Source: Elmis aenea (Eukaryota; Arthropoda; Insecta; Coleoptera; Elmidae). Taken from it: 64,000 nt of DNA. Position 1 is the stretch's first letter. Each line of letters begins with the position of its first letter. Of this stretch, positions 24,328-37,901 are shown piece by piece. Location: assembly GCA_947652605.1 (NCBI GenBank), contig OX393578.1, forward strand, positions 806,001-870,000, read 5' to 3'. The notes below the pieces were generated by a model. The model was not told the DNA's origin, made no database searches, and saw nothing but the letters and a program-made list of their open reading frames with translations. The translations under genes and the position numbers were made by a program.

Positions 24328-25799
24328 GCTAAAATTTGAACAAAATGTAACAAGCCGTTTTCGAAAAAAAATTTCAAAATTTTTAATTTTTTGAATAACT
24401 TTGTAAATTAAATTTCAAACTAGTTGAAACAAACGGCATTATACTAAGAAAACAAAACTCTATAACATACTAAAATTTGAACAAAATCGTATGAGCCGTT
24501 TTCGAGAAAAAAATTCAAAATTTTCAAAATTTTTACTTTTTTGAATAACTTTGTAAATTAAATTTCAAACTAGTTGAAACAAACGGCATTATACTAAGAA
24601 AATAAAACTCTATAACATACTAAAATTTGAACAAAATCGTATGAGCCGTTTTCGAGAAAAAAATTCAAAATTTTCAAAATTTTTACTTTTTTGAATAACT
24701 TTGTAAATTAAATTTCAAACTAGTTGAAACAAACGGCATTATACTAAGAAAATAAAACTCTATAACATACTAAAATTGAACAAAATCGTATGAGCCGTTT
24801 TCGAGAAAAAAATTCAAAAATTTCAAAATTTTTACTTTTTTGAATAACTTTGTAAATTAAATTTCAAACTAGTTGAAACAAACGGCATTATACTAAGAAA
24901 ATAAAACTCTATAACATACTAAAATTTGAACAAAATCGTATGAGCCGTTTTCGAGAAAAAAATTCAAAATTTTCAAAATTTTTACTTTTTTGAATAACTT
25001 TGTAAATTAAATTTCAAACTAGTTGAAACAAACGGCATTATACTAAGAAAATTAAACTCTATAACATGCTAAAATTTGAACAAAATGTAACAAGCCGTTT
25101 TCGAAAAAAAATTTCAAAATTTTTAATTTTTTGAATAACTTTGTAAATTAAATTTCAAACTAGTTGAAACAAACGGCATTATACTAAGAAAATTAAACTC
25201 TATAACATGCTAAAATTTGAACAAAATGTAACAAGCCGTTTTCGAAAAAAAATTTCAAAATTTTTAATTTTTTGAATAACTTTGTAAATTAAATTTCAAA
25301 CTAGTTGAAACAAACGGCATTATACTAAGAAAATAAAACTCTATAACATACTAGAATTTGAACAAAATCGTATGAGCCGTTTTCGAGAAAAAAATTCAAA
25401 ATTTTCAAAATTTTTACTTTTTTGAATAACTTTGTAAATTAAATTTCAAACTAGTTGAAACAAACGGCATTATACTAAGAAAATAAAACTCTATAACATA
25501 CTAAAATTTGAACAAAATCGTATGAGCCGTTTTCGAGAAAAAAATTCAAAATTTTCAAAATTTTTACTTTTTTGAATAACTTTGTAAATTAAATTTCAAA
25601 CTAGTTGAAACAAACGGCATTATACTAAGAAAATAAAACTCTATAACATACTAAAATTTGAACAAAATCGTATGAGCCGTTTTCGAGAAAAAAATTCAAA
25701 ATTTTCAAAATTTTTACTTTTTTGAATAACTTTGTAAATTAAATTTCAAACTAGTTGAAACAAACGGCATTATACTAAGAAAATTAAACTCTATAACAT
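24328..25799 (+). repeat. Entry block of region 3, 10 monomers
   Basis: RS, AL, AL, P, AL, RS, RS, EL, AL, AL. The first RS ends in a private linker with AAAACAAAACTC (C at 24,453). Two adjacent RS monomers at 25,068 and 25,209 form a 141-bp tandem pair. AS has not yet appeared here. Confidence 0.87.
24769..24917 (+). repeat. Exemplar P monomer (149 bp)
   Basis: An AL derivative with two linked changes: one T lost from the head (ACTAAAATTGAAC) and T to A in the tract zone (TTCAAAAATTTC). All 13 full P copies carry both changes. They start at 24,769, 26,823, 27,122, 31,309, 32,481, 33,071, 34,093, 39,198, 39,788, 40,810, 41,400, 42,140 and 43,021. All lie in 24,769-43,169, so the type arose once and spread locally. 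Confidence 0.92.
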
Positions 25800-28452
25800 G
25801 CTAAAATTTGAACAAAATGTAACAAGCCGTTTTCGAAAAAAAATTTCAAAATTTTTAATTTTTTGAATAACTTTGTAAATTAAATTTCAAACTAGTTGAA
25901 ACAAACGGCATTATACTAAGAAAATAAAACTCTATAACATACTAAAATTTGAACAAAATCGTATGAGCCGTTTTCGAAAAAAAATTTCAAAATTTTTAAT
26001 TTTTTGAATAACTTTGTAAATTAAATTTCAAACTAGTTGAAACAAACGGCATTATACTAAGAAAATAAAACTCTATAACATACTAAAATTTGAACAAAAT
26101 CGTATGAGCCGTTTTCGAGAAAAAAATTCAAAATTTTCAAAATTTTTACTTTTTTGAATAACTTTGTAAATTAAATTTCAAACTAGTTGAAACAAACGGC
26201 ATTATACTAAGAAAATAAAACTCTATAACATACTAAAATTTGAACAAAATCGTATGAGCCGTTTTCGAAAAAAAATTTCAAAATTTTTAATTTTTTGAAT
26301 AACTTTGTAAATTAAATTTCAAACTAGTTGAAACAAACGGCATTATACTAAGAAAATAAAACTCTATAACATACTAAAATTTGAACAAAATCGTATGAGC
26401 CGTTTTCGAGAAAAAAATTCAAAATTTTCAAAATTTTTACTTTTTTGAATAACTTTGTAAATTAAATTTCAAACTAGTTGAAACAAACGGCATTATACTA
26501 AGAAAATAAAACTCTATAACATACTAAAATTTGAACAAAATCGTATGAGCCGTTTTCGAGAAAAAAATTCAAAATTTTCAAAATTTTTACTTTTTTGAAT
26601 AACTTTGTAAATTAAATTTCAAACTAGTTGAAACAAACGGCATTATACTAAGAAAATAAAACTCTATAACATACTAAAATTTGAACAAAATCGTATGAGC
26701 CGTTTTCGAGAAAAAAATTCAAAATTTTCAAAATTTTTACTTTTTTGAATAACTTTGTAAATTAAATTTCAAACTAGTTGAAACAAACGGCATTATACTA
26801 AGAAAATAAAACTCTATAACATACTAAAATTGAACAAAATCGTATGAGCCGTTTTCGAGAAAAAAATTCAAAAATTTCAAAATTTTTACTTTTTTGAATA
26901 ACTTTGTAAATTAAATTTCAAACTAGTTGAAACAAACGGCATTATACTAAGAAAATAAAACTCTATAACATACTAAAATTTGAACAAAATCGTATGAGCC
27001 GTTTTCGAGAAAAAAATTCAAAATTTTCAAAATTTTTACTTTTTTGAATAACTTTGTAAATTAAATTTCAAACTAGTTGAAACAAACGGCATTATACTAA
27101 GAAAATAAAACTCTATAACATACTAAAATTGAACAAAATCGTATGAGCCGTTTTCGAGAAAAAAATTCAAAAATTTCAAAATTTTTACTTTTTTGAATAA
27201 CTTTGTAAATTAAATTTCAAACTAGTTGAAACAAACGGCATTATACTAAGAAAATAAAACTCTATAACATACTAAAATTTGAACAAAATCGTATGAGCCG
27301 TTTTCGAGAAAAAAATTCAAAATTTTCAAAATTTTTACTTTTTTGAATAACTTTGTAAATTAAATTTCAAACTAGTTGAAACAAACGGCATTATACTAAG
27401 AAAATAAAACTCTATAACATACTAAAATTTGAACAAAATCGTATGAGCCGTTTTCGAAAAAAAATTTCAAAATTTTTAATTTTTTGAATAACTTTGTAAA
27501 TTAAATTTCAAACTAGTTGAAACAAACGGCATTATACTAAGAAAATAAAACTCTATAACATACTAGAATTTGAACAAAATCGTATGAGCCGTTTTCGAGA
27601 AAAAAATTCAAAATTTTCAAAATTTTTACTTTTTTGAATAACTTTGTAAATTAAATTTCAAACTAGTTGAAACAAACGGCATTATACTAAGAAAATAAAA
27701 CTCTATAACATACTAAAATTTGAACAAAATCGTATGAGCCGTTTTCGAGAAAAAAATTCAAAATTTTCAAAATTTTTACTTTTTTGAATAACTTTGTAAA
27801 TTAAATTTCAAACTAGTTGAAACAAACGGCATTATACTAAGAAAATAAAACTCTATAACATACTAAAATTTGAACAAAATCGTATGAGCCGTTTTCGAAA
27901 AAAAATTTCAAAATTTTTAATTTTTTGAATAACTTTGTAAATTAAATTTCAAACTAGTTGAAACAAACGGCATTATACTAAGAAAATAAAACTCTATAAC
28001 ATACTAGAATTTGAACAAAATCGTATGAGCCGTTTTCGAGAAAAAAATTCAAAATTTTCAAAATTTTTACTTTTTTGAATAACTTTGTAAATTAAATTTC
28101 AAACTAGTTGAAACAAACGGCATTATACTAAGAAAATAAAACTCTATAACATACTAAAATTTGAACAAAATCGTATGAGCCGTTTTCGAGAAAAAAATTC
28201 AAAATTTTCAAAATTTTTACTTTTTTGAATAACTTTGTAAATTAAATTTCAAACTAGTTGAAACAAACGGCATTATACTAAGAAAATAAAACTCTATAAC
28301 ATACTAAAATTTGAACAAAATCGTATGAGCCGTTTTCGAGAAAAAAATTCAAAATTTTCAAAATTTTTACTTTTTTGAATAACTTTGTAAATTAAATTTC
28401 AAACTAGTTGAAACAAACGGCATTATACTAAGAAAATTAAACTCTATAACAT
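25800..28452 (+). repeat. RS-headed block, 18 monomers
   Basis: RS, AS, AL, AS, AL, AL, AL, P, AL, P, AL, AS, EL, AL, AS, EL, AL, AL. It contains two small tandem duplications: P-AL (299 bp, 26,823 and 27,122) and AS-EL-AL (441 bp, 27,421 and 27,862). Confidence 0.87.
25941..26081 (+). repeat. Exemplar AS hybrid monomer (A head, short body)
   Basis: First AS copy in the window. The head is A type (CGTATGAG) and the body is the 141-bp short type (CGAAAAAAAATTTC). The switch lies within the shared core GAGCCGTTTTCGA. AS copies recur to 51,071 and I find none before 25,941 or after 51,071. The reading as a recombinant of AL and GS/RS is inference from the mosaic. Confidence 0.9.
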
Positions 28453-29757
28453 GCTAAAATTTGAACAAAATGTAACAAGCCGTTTTCGAAAAAAAATTTC
28501 AAAATTTTTAATTTTTTGAATAACTTTGTAAATTAAATTTCAAACTAGTTGAAACAAACGGCATTATACTAAGAAAATAAAACTCTATAACATACTAAAA
28601 TTTGAACAAAATCGTATGAGCCGTTTTCGAAAAAAAATTTCAAAATTTTTAATTTTTTGAATAACTTTGTAAATTAAATTTCAAACTAGTTGAAACAAAC
28701 GGCATTATACTAAGAAAATAAAACTCTATAACATACTAAAATTTGAACAAAATCGTATGAGCCGTTTTCGAGAAAAAAATTCAAAATTTTCAAAATTTTT
28801 ACTTTTTTGAATAACTTTGTAAATTAAATTTCAAACTAGTTGAAACAAACGGCATTATACTAAGAAAATAAAACTCTATAACATACTAAAATTTGAACAA
28901 AATCGTATGAGCCGTTTTCGAAAAAAAATTTCAAAATTTTTAATTTTTTGAATAACTTTGTAAATTAAATTTCAAACTAGTTGAAACAAACGGCATTATA
29001 CTAAGAAAATAAAACTCTATAACATACTAAAATTTGAACAAAATCGTATGAGCCGTTTTCGAGAAAAAAATTCAAAATTTTCAAAATTTTTACTTTTTTG
29101 AATAACTTTGTAAATTAAATTTCAAACTAGTTGAAACAAACGGCATTATACTAAGAAAATAAAACTCTATAACATACTAAAATTTGAACAAAATCGTATG
29201 AGCCGTTTTCGAGAAAAAAATTCAAAATTTTCAAAATTTTTACTTTTTTGAATAACTTTGTAAATTAAATTTCAAACTAGTTGAAACAAACGGCATTATA
29301 CTAAGAAAATAAAACTCTATAACATACTAAAATTGAACAAAATCGTATGAGCCGTTTTTCGAAAAAAAATTTCAAAATTTTTAATTTTTTGAATAACTTT
29401 GTAAATTAAATTTCAAACTAGTTGAAACAAACGGCATTATACTAAGAAAATAAAACTCTATAACATACTAAAATTTGAACAAAATCGTATGAGCCGTTTT
29501 CGAAAAAAAATTTCAAAATTTTTAATTTTTTGAATAACTTTGTAAATTAAATTTCAAACTAGTTGAAACAAACGGCATTATACTAAGAAAATAAAACTCT
29601 ATAACATACTAAAATTTGAACAAAATCGTATGAGCCGTTTTCGAGAAAAAAATTCAAAATTTTCAAAATTTTTACTTTTTTGAATAACTTTGTAAATTAA
29701 ATTTCAAACTAGTTGAAACAAACGGCATTATACTAAGAAAATAAAACTCTATAACAT
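28453..29757 (+). repeat. RS-headed block left of the K island, 9 monomers
   Basis: RS, AS, AL, AS, AL, AL, recombinant P/S (29,326), AS, AL. The first seven slots match the 7-mer right of the island at 31,608-32,629, so the island sits between two related HOR units. Confidence 0.87.
29326..29466 (+). repeat. Recombinant P/S monomer with extra T
   Basis: Carries the P head deletion (ACTAAAATTGAAC) but the short body, and uniquely has five T in GCCGTTTTTCG. The lost T and gained T compensate, so the monomer is 141 bp. This single copy looks like a P-to-S crossover product whose core gained a base. It lies two monomers left of the K island. Confidence 0.88.
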
Positions 29758-31308
29758 ACTAAAATTTGAACAAAATCGTATGAGCCGTTTTCGAGAAAAA
29801 TTTTCAAAATTTTTAATTTTTTGAATAACTTTGTAAATTAAATTTCAAAATAGTTGAGACAAACGGCATTATACTAAGAAAAATAAACTCTATAACATAC
29901 TAAAATTTGAACAAAATCGTATAAGCCGTTTTCGAGAAAAATTTTCAAAATTTTTAATTTTTTGAATAACTTTGTAAATTAAATTTCAAAATAGTTGAGA
30001 CAAACGGCATTATACTAATAAAAATAAACTCCATAACATACTAAAATTTGAACAAAATCGTATGAGCCGTTTTCGAGAAAAATTTTCAAAATTTTTAATT
30101 TTTTGAATAACTTTGTAAATTAAATTTCAAAATAGTTGAGACAAACGGCATTATACTAAGAAAAATAAACTCTATAACATACTAAAATTTGAACAAAATC
30201 GTATGAGCCGTTTTCGAGAAAAATTTTCAAAATTTTTAATTTTTTGAATAACTTTGTAAATTAAATTTCAAAATAGTTGAGACAAACGGCATTATACTAA
30301 GAAAAATAAACTCTATAACATACTAAAATTTGAACAAAATCGTATAAGCCGTTTTCGAGAAAAATTTTCAAAATTTTTAATTTTTTGAATAACTTTGTAA
30401 ATTAAATTTCAAAATAGTTGAGACAAACGGCATTATACTAATAAAAATAAACTCCATAACATACTAAAATTTGAACAAAATCGTATGAGCCGTTTTCGAG
30501 AAAAATTTTCAAAATTTTTAATTTTTTGAATAACTTTGTAAATTAAATTTCAAAATAGTTGAGACAAACGGCATTATACTAAGAAAAATAAACTCTATAA
30601 CATACTAAAATTTGAACAAAATCGTATGAGCCGTTTTCGAGAAAAATTTTCAAAATTTTTAATTTTTTGAATAACTTTGTAAATTAAATTTCAAAATAGT
30701 TGAGACAAACGGCATTATACTAAGAAAAATAAACTCTATAACATACTAAAATTTGAACAAAATCGTATGAGCCGTTTTCGAGAAAAATTTTCAAAATTTT
30801 TAATTTTTTGAATAACTTTGTAAATTAAATTTCAAAATAGCTGAGACAAACGGCATTATACTAAGAAAAATAAACTCTATAACATACTAAAATTTGAACA
30901 AAATCGTATGAGCCGTTTTCGAGAAAAATTTTCAAAATTTTTAATTTTTTGAATAACTTTGTAAATTAAATTTCAAAATAGTTGAGACAAACGGCATTAT
31001 ATTAAGAAAAATAAACTCTATAACATACTAAAATTTGAACAAAATCGTATGAGCCGTTTTCGAGAAAAATTTTCAAAATTTTTAATTTTTTGAATAACTT
31101 TGTAAATTAAATTTCAAAATAGTTGAGACAAACGGCATTATACTAAGAAAAATAAACTCTATAACATACTAAAATTTGAACAAAATCGTATAAGCCGTTT
31201 TCGAGAAAAATTTTCAAAATTTTTAATTTTTTGAATAACTTTGTAAATTAAATTTCAAAATAGTTGAGACAAACGGCATTATACTAATAAAAATAAACTC
31301 CATAACAT
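29758..31308 (+). repeat. K island: 11 monomers of a distinct 141-bp subfamily
   Basis: Eleven 141-bp monomers (1551 bp) found nowhere else in the window. Diagnostic differences are GAGAAAAATTTTCAAAA in the body, AATAGTTGAGAC replacing CTAGTTGAAAC, and linker AAAAATAAACTC. They keep the A head and GAG spacer, so their 141-bp length arose separately from the S type. Copies 2, 5 and 11 share GTATAAGCC, CTAATAAAAATAAAC and CTCCATAACAT, giving a 423-bp trimer register. Copy 8, which should be the same type, is not, and carries AGCTGAGAC; copy 9 has ATATTAAG. Both edges fall on monomer boundaries as far as shared sequence allows. Confidence 0.95.
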
Positions 31309-31607
31309 ACTAAAATTGAACAAAATCGTATGAGCCGTTTTCGAGAAAAAAATTCAAAAATTTCAAAATTTTTACTTTTTTGAATAACTTTGTAAATTAA
31401 ATTTCAAACTAGTTGAAACAAACGGCATTATACTAAGAAAATAAAACTCTATAACATACTAAAATTTGAACAAAATCGTATGAGCCGTTTTCGAGAAAAA
31501 AATTCAAAATTTTCAAAATTTTTACTTTTTTGAATAACTTTGTAAATTAAATTTCAAACTAGTTGAAACAAACGGCATTATACTAAGAAAATTAAACTCT
31601 ATAACAT
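31309..31607 (+). repeat. P-AL pair right of the K island
   Basis: A 149-bp P monomer follows the last K linker directly, then AL with the ATTAAACTC linker leading into RS. The abrupt change from K to P at 31,308/31,309 gives the right edge of the island to within the shared ACTAAAATT. Confidence 0.88.
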
Positions 31608-33369
31608 GCTAAAATTTGAACAAAATGTAACAAGCCGTTTTCGAAAAAAAATTTCAAAATTTTTAATTTTTTGAATAACTTTGTAAATTAAATTTCAAAC
31701 TAGTTGAAACAAACGGCATTATACTAAGAAAATAAAACTCTATAACATACTAAAATTTGAACAAAATCGTATGAGCCGTTTTCGAAAAAAAATTTCAAAA
31801 TTTTTAATTTTTTGAATAACTTTGTAAATTAAATTTCAAACTAGTTGAAACAAACGGCATTATACTAAGAAAATAAAACTCTATAACATACTAAAATTTG
31901 AACAAAATCGTATGAGCCGTTTTCGAGAAAAAAATTCAAAATTTTCAAAATTTTTACTTTTTTGAATAACTTTGTAAATTAAATTTCAAACTAGTTGAAA
32001 CAAACGGCATTATACTAAGAAAATAAAACTCTATAACATACTAAAATTTGAACAAAATCGTATGAGCCGTTTTCGAAAAAAAATTTCAAAATTTTTAATT
32101 TTTTGAATAACTTTGTAAATTAAATTTCAAACTAGTTGAAACAAACGGCATTATACTAAGAAAATAAAACTCTATAACATACTAAAATTTGAACAAAATC
32201 GTATGAGCCGTTTTCGAGAAAAAAATTCAAAATTTTCAAAATTTTTACTTTTTTGAATAACTTTGTAAATTAAATTTCAAACTAGTTGAAACAAACGGCA
32301 TTATACTAAGAAAATAAAACTCTATAACATACTAAAATTTGAACAAAATCGTATGAGCCGTTTTCGAGAAAAAAATTCAAAATTTTCAAAATTTTTACTT
32401 TTTTGAATAACTTTGTAAATTAAATTTCAAACTAGTTGAAACAAACGGCATTATACTAAGAAAATAAAACTCTATAACATACTAAAATTGAACAAAATCG
32501 TATGAGCCGTTTTCGAGAAAAAAATTCAAAAATTTCAAAATTTTTACTTTTTTGAATAACTTTGTAAATTAAATTTCAAACTAGTTGAAACAAACGGCAT
32601 TATACTAAGAAAATAAAACTCTATAACATACTAAAATTTGAACAAAATCGTATGAGCCGTTTTCGAAAAAAAATTTCAAAATTTTTAATTTTTTGAATAA
32701 CTTTGTAAATTAAATTTCAAACTAGTTGAAACAAACGGCATTATACTAAGAAAATAAAACTCTATAACATACTAAAATTTGAACAAAATCGTATGAGCCG
32801 TTTTCGAGAAAAAAATTCAAAATTTTCAAAATTTTTACTTTTTTGAATAACTTTGTAAATTAAATTTCAAACTAGTTGAAACAAACGGCATTATACTAAG
32901 AAAATAAAACTCTATAACATACTAAAATTTGAACAAAATCGTATGAGCCGTTTTCGAGAAAAAAATTCAAAATTTTCAAAATTTTTACTTTTTTGAATAA
33001 CTTTGTAAATTAAATTTCAAACTAGTTGAAACAAACGGCATTATACTAAGAAAATAAAACTCTATAACATACTAAAATTGAACAAAATCGTATGAGCCGT
33101 TTTCGAGAAAAAAATTCAAAAATTTCAAAATTTTTACTTTTTTGAATAACTTTGTAAATTAAATTTCAAACTAGTTGAAACAAACGGCATTATACTAAGA
33201 AAATAAAACTCTATAACATACTAAAATTTGAACAAAATCGTATGAGCCGTTTTCGAGAAAAAAATTCAAAATTTTCAAAATTTTTACTTTTTTGAATAAC
33301 TTTGTAAATTAAATTTCAAACTAGTTGAAACAAACGGCATTATACTAAGAAAATTAAACTCTATAACAT
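31608..33369 (+). repeat. HOR block, 12 monomers, 1762 bp
   Basis: RS, AS, AL, AS, AL, AL, P (the 7-mer), then AS, AL, AL, P, AL. The second part repeats the AS-AL-AL-P order of the first, consistent with a partial duplication within the 7-mer. Confidence 0.87.
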
Positions 33370-34391
33370 GCTAAAATTTGAACAAAATGTAACAAGCCGT
33401 TTTCGAAAAAAAATTTCAAAATTTTTAATTTTTTGAATAACTTTGTAAATTAAATTTCAAACTAGTTGAAACAAACGGCATTATACTAAGAAAATAAAAC
33501 TCTATAACATACTAAAATTTGAACAAAATCGTATGAGCCGTTTTCGAAAAAAAATTTCAAAATTTTTCATTTTTTGAATAACTTTGTAAATTAAATTTCA
33601 AACTAGTTGAAACAAACGGCATTATACTAAGAAAATAAAACTCTATAACATACTAAAATTTGAACAAAATCGTATGAGCCGTTTTCGAGAAAAAAATTCA
33701 AAATTTTCAAAATTTTTACTTTTTTGAATAACTTTGTAAATTAAATTTCAAACTAGTTGAAACAAACGGCATTATACTAAGAAAATAAAACTCTATAACA
33801 TACTAAAATTTGAACAAAATCGTATGAGCCGTTTTCGAAAAAAAATTTCAAAATTTTTAATTTTTTGAATAACTTTGTAAATTAAATTTCAAACTAGTTG
33901 AAACAAACGGCATTATACTAAGAAAATAAAACTCTATAACATACTAGAATTTGAACAAAATCGTATGAGCCGTTTTCGAGAAAAAAATTCAAAATTTTCA
34001 AAATTTTTACTTTTTTGAATAACTTTGTAAATTAAATTTCAAACTAGTTGAAACAAACGGCATTATACTAAGAAAATAAAACTCTATAACATACTAAAAT
34101 TGAACAAAATCGTATGAGCCGTTTTCGAGAAAAAAATTCAAAAATTTCAAAATTTTTACTTTTTTGAATAACTTTGTAAATTAAATTTCAAACTAGTTGA
34201 AACAAACGGCATTATACTAAGAAAATAAAACTCTATAACATACTAAAATTTGAACAAAATCGTATGAGCCGTTTTCGAGAAAAAAATTCAAAATTTTCAA
34301 AATTTTTACTTTTTTGAATAACTTTGTAAATTAAATTTCAAACTAGTTGAAACAAACGGCATTATACTAAGAAAATTAAACTCTATAACAT
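33370..34391 (+). repeat. HOR unit, 7-mer, 1022 bp
   Basis: RS, AS (private TTTTTCATTTTTTG, C at 33,568), AL, AS, EL, P, AL. This is the clearest full form of the region 3 basic unit with both EL and P present. Confidence 0.9.
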
Positions 34392-35414
34392 GCTAAAATT
34401 TGAACAAAATGTAACAAGCCGTTTTCGAAAAAAAATTTCAAAATTTTTAATTTTTTGAATAACTTTGTAAATTAAATTTCAAACTAGTTGAAACAAACGG
34501 CATTATACTAAGAAAATAAAACTCTATAACATACTAAAATTTGAACAAAATCGTATGAGCCGTTTTCGAAAAAAAATTTCAAAATTTTTAATTTTTTGAA
34601 TAACTTTGTAAATTAAATTTCAAACTAGTTGAAACAAACGGCATTATACTAAGAAAATAAAACTCTATAACATACTAAAATTTGAACAAAATCGTATGAG
34701 CCGTTTTCGAGAAAAAAATTCAAAATTTTCAAAATTTTTACTTTTTTGAATAACTTTGTAAATTAAATTTCAAACTAGTTGAAACAAACGGCATTATACT
34801 AAGAAAATTAAACTCTATAACATACTAAAATTTGAACAAAATCGTATGAGCCGTTTTCGAAAAAAAATTTCAAAATTTTTAATTTTTTGAATAACTTTGT
34901 AAATTAAATTTCAAACTAGTTGAAACAAACGGCATTATACTAAGAAAATAAAACTCTATAACATACTAGAATTTGAACAAAATCGTATGAGCCGTTTTCG
35001 AGAAAAAAATTCAAAATTTTCAAAATTTTTACTTTTTTGAATAACTTTGTAAATTAAATTTCAAACTAGTTGAAACAAACGGCATTATACTAAGAAAATA
35101 AAACTCTATAACATACTAAAATTTGAACAAAATCGTATGAGCCGTTTTCGAGAAAAAAATTCAAAATTTTCAAAATTTTTACTTTTTTGAATAACTTTGT
35201 AAATTAAATTTCAAACTAGTTGAAACAAACGGCATTATACTAAGAAAATAAAACTCTATAACATACTAAAATTTGAACAAAATCGTATGAGCCGTTTTCG
35301 AGAAAAAAATTCAAAATTTTCAAAATTTTTACTTTTTTGAATAACTTTGTAAATTAAATTTCAAACTAGTTGAAACAAACGGCATTATACTAAGAAAATT
35401 AAACTCTATAACAT
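34392..35414 (+). repeat. HOR unit, 7-mer, 1023 bp
   Basis: RS, AS, AL, AS, EL, AL, AL. It has the same slots as the unit before, with AL in place of P, which accounts for the one-base difference in length. The linker before 34,824 is the G-type ATTAAACTC although an A head follows, one of few exceptions to linker-head coupling. Confidence 0.9.
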
Positions 35415-36578
35415 GCTAAAATTTGAACAAAATGTAACAAGCCGTTTTCGAAAAAAAATTTCAAAATTTTTAATTTTTTGAATAACTTTGTAAATTAAAT
35501 TTCAAACTAGTTGAAACAAACGGCATTATACTAAGAAAATAAAACTCTATAACATACTAAAATTTGAACAAAATCGTATGAGCCGTTTTCGAAAAAAAAT
35601 TTCAAAATTTTTAATTTTTTGAATAACTTTGTAAATTAAATTTCAAACTAGTTAAAACAAACGGCATTATACTAAGAAAATAAAACTCTATAACATACTA
35701 AAATTTGAACAAAATCGTATGAGCCGTTTTCGAGAAAAAAATTCAAAATTTTCAAAATTTTTACTTTTTTGAATAACTTTGTAAATTAAATTTCAAACTA
35801 GTTGAAACAAACGGCATTATACTAAGAAAATAAAACTCTATAACATACTAAAATTTGAACAAAATCGTATGAGCCGTTTTCGAAAAAAAATTTCAAAATT
35901 TTTAATTTTTTGAATAACTTTGTAAATTAAATTTCAAACTAGTTGAAACAAACGGCATTATACTAAGAAAATAAAACTCTATAACATACTAAAATTTGAA
36001 CAAAATCGTATGAGCCGTTTTCGAAAAAAAAATTCAAAATTTTTAATTTTTTGAATAACTTTGTAAATTAAATTTCAAACTAGTTGAAACAAACGGCATT
36101 ATACTAAGAAAATAAAACTCTATAACATACTAGAATTTGAACAAAATCGTATGAGCCGTTTTCGAGAAAAAAATTCAAAATTTTCAAAATTTTTACTTTT
36201 TTGAATAACTTTGTAAATTAAATTTCAAACTAGTTGAAACAAACGGCATTATACTAAGAAAATAAAACTCTATAACATACTAAAATTTGAACAAAATCGT
36301 ATGAGCCGTTTTCGAGAAAAAAATTCAAAATTTTCAAAATTTTTACTTTTTTGAATAACTTTGTAAATTAAATTTCAAACTAGTTGAAACAAACGGCATT
36401 ATACTAAGAAAATAAAACTCTATAACATACTAAAATTTGAACAAAATCGTATGAGCCGTTTTCGAGAAAAAAATTCAAAATTTTCAAAATTTTTACTTTT
36501 TTGAATAACTTTGTAAATTAAATTTCAAACTAGTTGAAACAAACGGCATTATACTAAGAAAATTAAACTCTATAACAT
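35415..36578 (+). repeat. HOR unit, 8-mer, 1164 bp
   Basis: RS, AS with GTTAAAAC, AL, AS, AS with CGAAAAAAAAATTC, EL, AL, AL. It is the first unit with the GTTAAAAC variant. A copy with both private variants lies at 44,493-45,656. Confidence 0.9.
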
Positions 36579-37901
36579 GCTAAAATTTGAACAAAATGTA
36601 ACAAGCCGTTTTCGAAAAAAAATTTCAAAATTTTTAATTTTTTGAATAACTTTGTAAATTAAATTTCAAACTAGTTGAAACAAACGGCATTATACTAAGA
36701 AAATAAAACTCTATAACATACTAAAATTTGAACAAAATCGTATGAGCCGTTTTCGAAAAAAAATTTCAAAATTTTTAATTTTTTGAATAACTTTGTAAAT
36801 TAAATTTCAAACTAGTTAAAACAAACGGCATTATACTAAGAAAATAAAACTCTATAACATACTAAAATTTGAACAAAATCGTATGAGCCGTTTTCGAGAA
36901 AAAAATTCAAAATTTTCAAAATTTTTACTTTTTTGAATAACTTTGTAAATTAAATTTCAAACTAGTTGAAACAAACGGCATTATACTAAGAAAATAAAAC
37001 TCTATAACATACTAAAATTTGAACAAAATCGTATGAGCCGTTTTCGAAAAAAAATTTCAAAATTTTTAATTTTTTGAATAACTTTGTAAATTAAATTTCA
37101 AACTAGTTGAAACAAACGGCATTATACTAAGAAAATAAAACTCTATAACATACTAAAATTTGAACAAAATCGTATGAGCCGTTTTCGAGAAAAAAATTCA
37201 AAATTTTCAAAATTTTTACTTTTTTGAATAACTTTGTAAATTAAATTTCAAACTAGTTGAAACAAACGGCATTATACTAAGAAAATAAAACTCTATAACA
37301 TACTAGAATTTGAACAAAATCGTATGAGCCGTTTTCGAGAAAAAAATTCAAAATTTTCAAAATTTTTACTTTTTTGAATAACTTTGTAAATTAAATTTCA
37401 AACTAGTTGAAACAAACGGCATTATACTAAGAAAATAAAACTCTATAACATACTAAAATTTGAACAAAATCGTATGAGCCGTTTTCGAGAAAAAAATTCA
37501 AAATTTTCAAAATTTTTACTTTTTTGAATAACTTTGTAAATTAAATTTCAAACTAGTTGAAACAAACGGCATTATACTAAGAAAATAAAACTCTATAACA
37601 TACTAAAATTTGAACAAAATCGTATGAGCCGTTTTCGAGAAAAAAATTCAAAATTTTCAAAATTTTTACTTTTTTGAATAACTTTGTAAATTAAATTTCA
37701 AACTAGTTGAAACAAACGGCATTATACTAAGAAAATAAAACTCTATAACATACTAAAATTTGAACAAAATCGTATGAGCCGTTTTCGAGAAAAAAATTCA
37801 AAATTTTCAAAATTTTTACTTTTTTGAATAACTTTGTAAATTAAATTTCAAACTAGTTGAAACAAACGGCATTATACTAAGAAAATTAAACTCTATAACA
37901 T
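36579..37901 (+). repeat. HOR unit, 9-mer, 1323 bp
   Basis: RS, AS (GTTAAAAC), AL, AS, AL, EL, AL, AL, AL. Together with the preceding 8-mer and the following RS it forms a 2,628-bp segment repeated at 44,493-47,120. Confidence 0.9.

Noticed and set aside
29758..31308. K island as a transposable element insertion
   Set aside because: No terminal inverted repeats, target-site duplication or coding sequence; the island is itself satellite monomers in register with its flanks.
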